Shown: positions 29,854 to 34,435 of the stretch, piece by piece
Numbering within the stretch: position 1 is the first letter of the stretch
Layout of the letters: each line of letters begins with the position of its first letter
DNA from: Syntrophobacterales bacterium Delta_02
Lineage (GTDB): Bacteria; Desulfobacterota; Syntrophorhabdia; Syntrophorhabdales; Syntrophorhabdaceae
Direction of reading: 5' to 3'
Length of the DNA stretch: 34,435 nt
Assembly (NCBI GenBank): GCA_001603955.1
Contig: LVAA01000050.1
Coordinates: 1-34,435, forward strand
The notes under the pieces: generated by a model
The model's input: the letters and a program-made list of their open reading frames with translations, nothing else
What the model was told of the DNA's origin: nothing
Database searches by the model: none
Translations under genes and position numbers: made by a program

Positions 29854-29992
29854 GACCTCCCCTAAAACAAAAGATCCGGCCGCAGAAATCTGCGCCGGAC
29901 CCCGGGAGAGGCAAATTGTGAGGTTAAGGCGGAGAACCTGCGAACTCGGTCACAACGGGAAACCACCCGGGCTCCCGATATGTTCCTCAACC
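29854..29992 (-). promoter_or_regulatory. Candidate riboswitch/attenuator leader upstream of hdrA operon
   Basis: Same organisation as the leader at 22834-22968. P1 is GGTTGAG (29992-29986) with CTTAACC (29928-29922). The hairpin CGGGTGGTTTCCCG is followed by a hairpin ACC/GGT. The anti-Shine-Dalgarno GCCTCTCCC (29912-29904) lies before a terminator hairpin TCCGG..GCAGA/TCTGC..CCGGA (29899-29875), followed by TTTTGTTTT. The Shine-Dalgarno GGGGAGG (29862-29856) pairs with the anti-Shine-Dalgarno with one bulge. Relative to the other copy, GCGGA/TCCGC has become GCAGA/TCTGC, a compensatory change. The directly following start codon belongs to a gene remnant; hdrA starts about 310 bases further on. 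Confidence 0.7.
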
Positions 29993-30017
29993 TGATTGTG
30001 GAAGTATATATGCTGTC

Positions 30018-30060
30018 CTGTACATATTCCTCTTGCCTTTTTGAATAATAGCTAATCTAA
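30018..30060 (-). promoter_or_regulatory. Conserved upstream block of second leader
   Basis: This matches the block at 22995-23040: TATTATTCAAAAAGGC and then ATATGTACAG. It has the same distance to the leader domain. It is probably the promoter/operator driving the hdrA operon. Confidence 0.45.
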
Positions 30061-30135
30061 CTTAATCCCCCGCCGAAAGTCAAATAGAACAGGGAAAGAC
30101 AGCTCAAGCCGTCTGCAGTACCTGCGAAGCTTGCG

Positions 30136-30252
30136 TAAAAGGCGAAAGGCGAAAGACGAAAGACCTTGCCTCTCGCCCGCTTCGCTCAAGTCCGCAGAGA
30201 TCGCAGAGAAAAGATTCGGCCGGATTTCGGAGCCTCCCAAAATCCGGCCGGC
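30136..30252. repeat. Stutter run plus half-copy of the palindromic element
   Basis: 30138-30164 repeats GGCGAAA/GACGAAA units. 30172-30252 begins with CTCGCCCGCTTCGCTCAAG, then GTCCGCAGAG, then the GCCGGATTT ... AAAATCCGGC core, and so equals the left half and core of the complete element at 6296-6449. A separate hairpin CCCGTC/GACGGG follows at 30260-30276. The whole 30061-30680 gap has no gene. Confidence 0.8.
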
Positions 30253-30369
30253 TTTGCATCCCGTCTGCGACGGGAGGCAAAAGAAGGGTTTTCGGTTCAG
30301 ATGGGAGTGACGGGGGAGGGGATAGGAAGGTGTGGGGGGTGAGGTGGTATGGGGGTTGGAGGATATAGT

Positions 30370-30410
30370 ATAGGACCTATAGGACATATAGGACCCATAG
30401 GACCTATGAC
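30370..30410. repeat. ATAGGACCT nonamer tandem array
   Basis: Four near-identical 9-nt units (ATAGGACCT, ATAGGACAT, ATAGGACCC, ATAGGACCT) and a partial fifth lie in the gene-free stretch. There is no inverted partner nearby. Confidence 0.75.
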
Positions 30411-30487
30411 TACAGGGGGATGAGATGGGACAGGTTGTTAAAAATGAGAATACTGTTTTCTCTCCCGGCGGGACGGCGGGACGAGAA

Positions 30488-30665
30488 GGCCGCCGGATTT
30501 TGGGAGGCTCCGAGATCCGGCGGCAGTCTTTTCTCTCTTTTCAGTCTCTCTCTGCGGTCTCTGCGAACTTGAGCGAAGCGGGCGTGAGACAATGCCTTTG
30601 AGCTCCCCCCCGCTCCCACCCCGCGATCAGCGCACCGAACGGGCGTGAGATAATGTCTTTAAGCC
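30488..30665. repeat. Second half-copy of the palindromic element, opposite orientation
   Basis: 30490-30525 holds the core GCCGCCGGATTT/AGATCCGGCGGC. 30555-30595 holds CTCTGCGGTCTCTGCGAAC followed by TTGAGCGAAGCGGGCGTGAG, the right half of the complete element. A further fragment GGGCGTGAGATAATGTCTTT lies at 30642-30661. With the half-copy at 30172-30252 it forms a wide interrupted inverted repeat around the ATAGGACCT array. Confidence 0.8.
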
Positions 30666-30680
30666 TCTCTTTGAGGGTTT

Positions 30681-31397
30681 TCAGTACCTGTCGTACCACC
30701 AGATAATGTCGAAGGCCTCGTTGCGGACCCTGCTCAGGATGTGGGGCTTGTTCTCCCGCATGTAGCGGCGGGCCTGTTCGGCTATGGACGGGGGGTGGTT
30801 GGCGAGGAGGTAGCGTTCCTTCACGACGGATATGGCGGGGCCGCCGAGCAAGCGCTGTCCGTTCTGGACGGCCCGGGAATGCATGTAGACGAAATCGTCG
30901 TAATGGTGGTGGGGGATGAAGGGGAAGAACTTTTCCTTGAGGCCGCCGCGCACGCGGTAGGCGATGTCGATGTTCTCGATGTATCCCTGCCCCTCTTCGG
31001 CGGCGAGGACCCTGGCAAGCTGCTCCCGGTCTGCCCCGTCTTCGGTGAGGATGTCGAACATCGTGTCCCTGTGGACGAGGCACCGGTAGTACTCGGTGGC
31101 GGTGAGGACGCCCCGTATCATGAAGGACGCCTCCGTGAGGGACTGAAGGTCCCGGAAGGCGGCGACGATCTTGCGGGCGATCGTGAGCGCCTCTGCGCCC
31201 GGCGGCAGGCAGACGAGAGCCCCGCGCCTCACGATGAGGCCCCGCTGCACCAATGCACTCAACGCCTCTTCGAGCCGGTCGGGGCCGCCCTCGGCAACCT
31301 GGATGGACGACTCCTCTATCCCTGCGGGGTTCTCGACAAGGGCCGTCATGATCGCGGGGACCGCGGGCATGGAGAGGAGCATTTCGAAGGTACTCAC
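30681..31397 (-). CDS. Conserved hypothetical protein with a winged-helix-like N-terminus
   Basis: The protein has 238 residues. The first 80 (AVPAIMTALVENPAGIEESS, LEEALSALVQRGLIVRRGAL) look like a winged-helix domain; the remainder is soluble and mostly helical, with aromatic clusters (FFPFIPHHHYDDFVYMHSR and a C-terminal WWYDRY). I do not recognise the family. The start is a GTG with GGAGGT ten bases upstream. It is transcribed divergently from the AAA+/VWA pair, with only about 50 bases between, so it may regulate that pair; this is inference from position. Confidence 0.65.
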   Translation of the reverse strand: MSTFEMLLSMPAVPAIMTALVENPAGIEESSIQVAEGGPDRLEEALSALVQRGLIVRRGALVCLPPGAEALTIARKIVAAFRDLQSLTEASFMIRGVLTATEYYRCLVHRDTMFDILTEDGADREQLARVLAAEEGQGYIENIDIAYRVRGGLKEKFFPFIPHHHYDDFVYMHSRAVQNGQRLLGGPAISVVKERYLLANHPPSIAEQARRYMRENKPHILSRVRNEAFDIIWWYDRY

Positions 31398-31448
31398 CGG
31401 TTGCGTAACCTCCGATGTTCCGATATGATATAAGAGTCGCTCACAACT

Positions 31449-32993
31449 ATGGTCCTCACCTTTTCACATACAAAGACAGCCGAACTGATGGAAGGTTATC
31501 GCCCTTCTTCCGTGTTCCATCAATTAAGATACGCCATTCTCGGCAGGATGAAAAGGGGAGAGGAGGTCATCCCGCTCATCCAGGGACGCACCGGGGCGAA
31601 AGAGGATGTGATACGGGCCCTCCTTTCCGGGGCGCACCCGTACCTCGTGTCCGAGGAGGGCACGGGCAAGACGCGGCTGGTGCGGTCGATAGTGGACCTC
31701 CTGCCGCCGGTGCCGCGCATCGCGGGCTGCCCCTACAATGACGACCCGGCCTGGGGGAGGCAGAGGCTTTGCCCGCGCTGCGGCTCCGTCGCCGACCCGG
31801 TAAAGGAGTTCGGCATCGAATGGGTGACGGGGGCGGAGCGTTTCTCCCGCGTTCAGGGGAACGAGTATACCAACGAGGCGAAGCTCCTCGGCCTCAAGGA
31901 CATCCAGGCGATAGCCTCGGGAATGAGCCCCGACGATCCCCGGACGTTCACCGGGACGGGGGTCTTCCGCGCCAATCGGGGCCTTCTTTTCGTCGATGAA
32001 CTGCCCGCCATCAGGACGAAGGTGCAGGTCCTGCTCCATCCCATCCTGGAAGAGCAGAAGACGGTCCTCGAGGAGTACGGCTGGGAGTATCCCCTCGACC
32101 TCTGCGTGATGGCGACGGGAAACCCCGAGGGTTTCTCCCACGTCAACGAGGTCCCGAGGCCGCTCATCGACAGGCTCGAGACGATCTACCTGGACCTCCC
32201 CGAAGAGGACGTGGAACTGGGCATCATGATGGGCAGGGCGTCGCGGAGCGGCAACTCAAGCGCGGTCCAAGAGGAGCCCCGGCCCCCCTTCGACATGCCG
32301 CCGGAAGACTCATGGAGGCGCGACACCTTTGCCCCGTGGTGGCTCCTTACCCTCATCAACAGGTCCGTCCGGCAGAGCAGGGTCTGCCGGTGGCTGGAGC
32401 GCAGCTCGAGCATACGGGGGACGACGCATTCCCTCGACCACACTTACTCCACGGCGCTGATGCGCGGCTCGCAGGTGGCCTCCATGGGGGACGCGGCTCG
32501 CGGCATGAGGCTTGCCCTCAGGGGGAGGATGCACCTCAGGCAGGACCTCGTGGAACCGGAAGACCCCGGCGAGACCTTCCGCAGGGTCGACGAGCTCTCG
32601 GACGACCTCATGAGGACGGCGCTCATCTCCATGGGAAAGGAAATGACCCCGTCATGGATGGTACCCGAGGCCGCGCGGGAACTGGCCGATATCATACCCC
32701 TTCCACGCAGCCTCTGGGCGGACAGGATAGCGCAAGGCGCGCCGGCCGTCCGCGATATCATCGGGCAGCTCGAGAGGGCGGGCGCGCAGACGGATGGCGG
32801 CAACGAAGCCTTTCCGGACGACGCCATGATCGAGAAGCTCGCCAGGCGGCGCAAGGGCGTCCGGAGGGAATACCTGAGCGCCTGCGCCGAATTCATCGCC
32901 AACATCTTCATAGCCACCGGTTTTCTTGATGCGCCCGCGGGGATGGACATCCACGTGCCGCGCGAGGTCTCCTGGGCAAAGGGACGTTCATGA
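31449..32993 (+). CDS. AAA+ ATPase, magnesium-chelatase BchI/ChlI-like
   Basis: The protein has 514 residues. Walker A is SEEGTGKTRL (Lys74), Walker B is GLLFVDELPAI and sensor 1 ATGNPEGFSHVNEVPRPL; the latter and the text preceding Walker B (FTGTGVFRANRGLLFVDELP) are close to the I subunit of magnesium chelatase. An insertion after Walker A has cysteines CPYND and CPRCGS, a probable zinc site. About 200 extra C-terminal residues are helical. Such ATPases work with a VWA protein to remodel or metallate a target. No Shine-Dalgarno precedes the ATG; a TATGAT box 20-25 bases upstream would give a very short or leaderless mRNA. Confidence 0.82.
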   Translation: MVLTFSHTKTAELMEGYRPSSVFHQLRYAILGRMKRGEEVIPLIQGRTGAKEDVIRALLSGAHPYLVSEEGTGKTRLVRSIVDLLPPVPRIAGCPYNDDPAWGRQRLCPRCGSVADPVKEFGIEWVTGAERFSRVQGNEYTNEAKLLGLKDIQAIASGMSPDDPRTFTGTGVFRANRGLLFVDELPAIRTKVQVLLHPILEEQKTVLEEYGWEYPLDLCVMATGNPEGFSHVNEVPRPLIDRLETIYLDLPEEDVELGIMMGRASRSGNSSAVQEEPRPPFDMPPEDSWRRDTFAPWWLLTLINRSVRQSRVCRWLERSSSIRGTTHSLDHTYSTALMRGSQVASMGDAARGMRLALRGRMHLRQDLVEPEDPGETFRRVDELSDDLMRTALISMGKEMTPSWMVPEAARELADIIPLPRSLWADRIAQGAPAVRDIIGQLERAGAQTDGGNEAFPDDAMIEKLARRRKGVRREYLSACAEFIANIFIATGFLDAPAGMDIHVPREVSWAKGRS

Positions 32994-34240
32994 ACACCCG
33001 TCAGCTCTGCAACCTTTGCGTGCGCTCCGACGACAGCCTGGAGAGGATGCTCTACGACATGGCCCACATGCATCACAGGGACCTGCGGACGCTCGCCGGT
33101 CTCGGCCGCCACCAGACGGACGGTTTTTTCGAGAAGGTCAGGGATGCCGCAAGCCGGCGGAAGGAAGCGCAGAGGCAGTCGTCCCGGGAGGACCGCAAGA
33201 GCCTCTCCCGCATGCGGGACGACCTCTTCGACGACCTTCTCGACGAGATCTCCCGGGGCGGAGGTGCAGGAAGGCTCATCGACGTTTTCCTCAACGACAG
33301 CTCCCGCCACGCCCTGGAGGAGCGGGTGGCCCACGAGGACATGCCGGGGGAATACATCGAGGAAAAGGACGTAATGGAGGTCCTCTCCGCCTTCGTCGAG
33401 GCGCGGCTCATCGATGTCCTCGACGGCGTGTACCGCCTGACCCCGAGGGGCTGCAGGCGGCTCGCCGGCCACATACTGCGGAGGATCATGGAGAACGTGC
33501 GCCCGGGCCCCTCGGGACCCAACCCCACCGGGGACGAAGGGTTCGGAACGAGCGAGGGTTTCGTTACGCGGAAATACGAGTTCGGCGACGAGTTCGCGCG
33601 GATAGACACGCAGGCCACGCTCCTCGCTGCCCTGGAGAAGAGGCCCGGCGCCTGCCCCGTCAGGTTCGAGGAAAAGGACGTCCGCGTCCGCGAGACCATC
33701 GTCACGTCCCGCATAGTGAACGGGCTCATCATCGACGCGAGCGGGAGCATGGAGGGGGAGAAGCTCCACGCGGCCATGGACATCTCCCTTGCCCTGACGG
33801 AGCTCATCGGCAGGAGCGCCCGCGACACCCTGAAGATCTACGTCTTCTCCAACACCGTCGAGGAGGTCCCCTACTGGGAGATACCCAACCGCAGGTACTC
33901 GGGCACCATCACCGACATGAGGGGTGCCCTCAAGAAGTTCAGGACGCGGACGCAGTCGTTCCGCGGCGACAAGCAGGCGTACCTTATAACCGACACGGCC
34001 CCGAACAGCGAGAACGGGCAGTACATAGGCTTCGAGCGCGCCGTCCCCGGTGTCCTCGAGGAGGCCCACTACTGCCGCCTCGCCGGCATCACCCTCAACA
34101 TCGTCATGCTCGACCAGACCAAACACCTCTCCGAATTCGCCTCCGCCCTCGCCAGGCGCAACACGGGCAGGGTCTTCTTCGCCAGACCGGGCGACCTGGG
34201 GAGGGTGGTCATAGAGGATTATCTGATGAGAAGAAGGTAG
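32990..34240 (+). CDS. VWA-domain protein, partner of the AAA+ ATPase
   Basis: The protein has 416 residues. The C-terminal half is a von Willebrand A domain with the MIDAS motif DASGS beginning at Asp249 (GLIIDASGSMEGEKLHAAMD), a Thr in YSGTITDMRGAL and the later DTAPNSENGQ. The N-terminal half is charged and helical (KRSSRMR-type stretches, LLDEISRGGG). One CxxC-like pair (CNLCV) is at the N-terminus. It overlaps the ATPase gene by four bases (ATGA), so the two products are made together, as in MoxR-VWA and chelatase I-D pairs. The target is unknown: candidates are metal insertion into a cofactor or activation of a neighbouring enzyme. Confidence 0.85.
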   Translation: MNTRQLCNLCVRSDDSLERMLYDMAHMHHRDLRTLAGLGRHQTDGFFEKVRDAASRRKEAQRQSSREDRKSLSRMRDDLFDDLLDEISRGGGAGRLIDVFLNDSSRHALEERVAHEDMPGEYIEEKDVMEVLSAFVEARLIDVLDGVYRLTPRGCRRLAGHILRRIMENVRPGPSGPNPTGDEGFGTSEGFVTRKYEFGDEFARIDTQATLLAALEKRPGACPVRFEEKDVRVRETIVTSRIVNGLIIDASGSMEGEKLHAAMDISLALTELIGRSARDTLKIYVFSNTVEEVPYWEIPNRRYSGTITDMRGALKKFRTRTQSFRGDKQAYLITDTAPNSENGQYIGFERAVPGVLEEAHYCRLAGITLNIVMLDQTKHLSEFASALARRNTGRVFFARPGDLGRVVIEDYLMRRR

Positions 34241-34246
34241 AAGAGA

Positions 34247-34279
34247 CGGTTCTAGGTTCCAAGTTCCAGGCTCCAGGTC
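34247..34279. repeat. Short GGTTCCA-type stutter array
   Basis: GGTTCTAGGTTCCAAGTTCC and then AGGCTCCAGGTC are direct near-repeats of a seven-base unit, just after the VWA stop codon. No inverted partner is seen. Confidence 0.5.
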
Positions 34280-34349
34280 AAAGACGGGAAAGAAGCGGAC
34301 CCCGGTAGCCCTCTTCTCAGAGACCCTGCAACGCGGATGGGAGATCGCA

Positions 34350-34375
34350 GGCGGTCAAACTCCGCCCTTTTTCTT
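34350..34375 (+). terminator. Intrinsic terminator after the AAA+/VWA operon
   Basis: GGCGG (34350-34354) and CCGCC (34362-34366) form a hairpin with a seven-base loop and are followed by CTTTTTCTT. It lies 110 bases beyond the VWA stop codon. Confidence 0.7.
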
Positions 34376-34423
34376 GTGGACTATTAGATATAATATGTTA
34401 TAGAGTAATATAGGAGGTGCGGA

Positions 34424-34435
34424 ATGGGGAAGAAT
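34424..34435 (+). CDS. Start of a gene cut by the window edge
   Basis: ATG GGG AAG AAT (MGKN) is preceded by AGGAGG (34412-34417) at seven bases, an excellent ribosome site. TATAAT at 34389-34394 is a perfect -10 box about 30 bases before the start codon; the -35 region is weak. The product cannot be identified from four codons. Confidence 0.6.

Noticed and set aside
29543-29914. N-terminal extension of HdrA by about 124 residues
   Set aside because: The frame runs through the leader domain and the decayed gene fragment and has no HdrA homology; GTG 29542 has a proper ribosome site and starts the family's normal N-terminus.
30061-30680. CRISPR array
   Set aside because: The repeats are palindromic half-elements and a short nonamer array, without regularly spaced identical repeats and unique spacers, and there are no cas genes.
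32444-34126. Minus-strand open frame of 560 codons opposite the AAA+/VWA genes
   Set aside because: The plus-strand genes show Walker, MIDAS and coupled-start evidence; the antisense frame shows none.

Overview
The window is GC-rich, gene-dense bacterial DNA. Its gene content is that of a strict anaerobe: a tandem HdrA, an MvhD-ferredoxin fusion, a cytoplasmic molybdopterin oxidoreductase, two double-cubane-cluster type reductases with their ATP-driven activase, and a GGGtGRT/NifU-like pair. Together with a methylmalonyl-CoA-epimerase-like protein, this suggests a syntrophic or fermentative member of the former Deltaproteobacteria (Desulfobacterota, perhaps Syntrophorhabdia-like). That placement is inference; no rRNA gene is present.

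Layout. 1-4.5 kb: small cysteine-rich protein, an S1/KH RNA-binding protein, a short membrane protein, a Phd-type antitoxin with a broken RelE toxin, a zinc-ribbon protein, a lipoprotein-like S33 peptidase and a small HExxH metalloprotein. 4.5-6.3 kb: an Fe-S scaffold-like protein and a GGGtGRT protein in one operon, closed by a 154-bp palindrome. 6.4-12.4 kb, mostly minus strand: HAD phosphatase, Rnk-like regulator, a probable structured non-coding RNA (8015-8160) with its own promoter and terminator, ABM-domain protein, universal stress protein, GNAT acetyltransferase, glucokinase and a PurF homologue that lacks the glutaminase cysteine. 12.7-16.5 kb: small Cys protein, large hybrid histidine kinase with a periplasmic solute-binding sensor, VOC protein, small hypothetical.

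16.7-30.1 kb is the centre of interest: two consecutive minus-strand operons. The upstream one encodes a tandem HdrA, an MvhD-ferredoxin protein, a TusA-like protein and a molybdopterin oxidoreductase. The downstream one encodes a double-cubane reductase, its activase, a second double-cubane reductase and a NitT/TauT-type ABC importer (binding protein, permease, ATPase). Both operons begin with the same roughly 200-bp upstream block: a conserved promoter-like box, a 70-nt structured RNA domain closed by a covarying stem, an intrinsic-terminator hairpin with a U-tract, and an anti-Shine-Dalgarno segment that co-varies with the Shine-Dalgarno. This looks like a riboswitch or attenuator that ties the two operons together. 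Between the hdrA leader and hdrA lies a decayed 5' fragment of a third double-cubane gene and a degenerate leader copy. My reading is that the importer brings in an unknown small compound, which one or both double-cubane enzymes reduce at very low potential. The activase would supply ATP-driven electrons, and HdrA/MvhD/molybdo-enzyme would supply or balance electrons in the cytoplasm.

30.1-34.4 kb: repeat-filled gap, a hypothetical protein, a divergent AAA+ ATPase/VWA pair resembling magnesium-chelatase subunits, a terminator and the first four codons of another gene.

Throughout the window the intergenic gaps hold short-unit 'stutter' arrays (7-10 nt units, different in each gap), often as inverted pairs between convergent genes. 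In several cases the array supplies the stop codon of the adjacent gene. A separate family of palindromic elements occurs as one complete and two partial copies.
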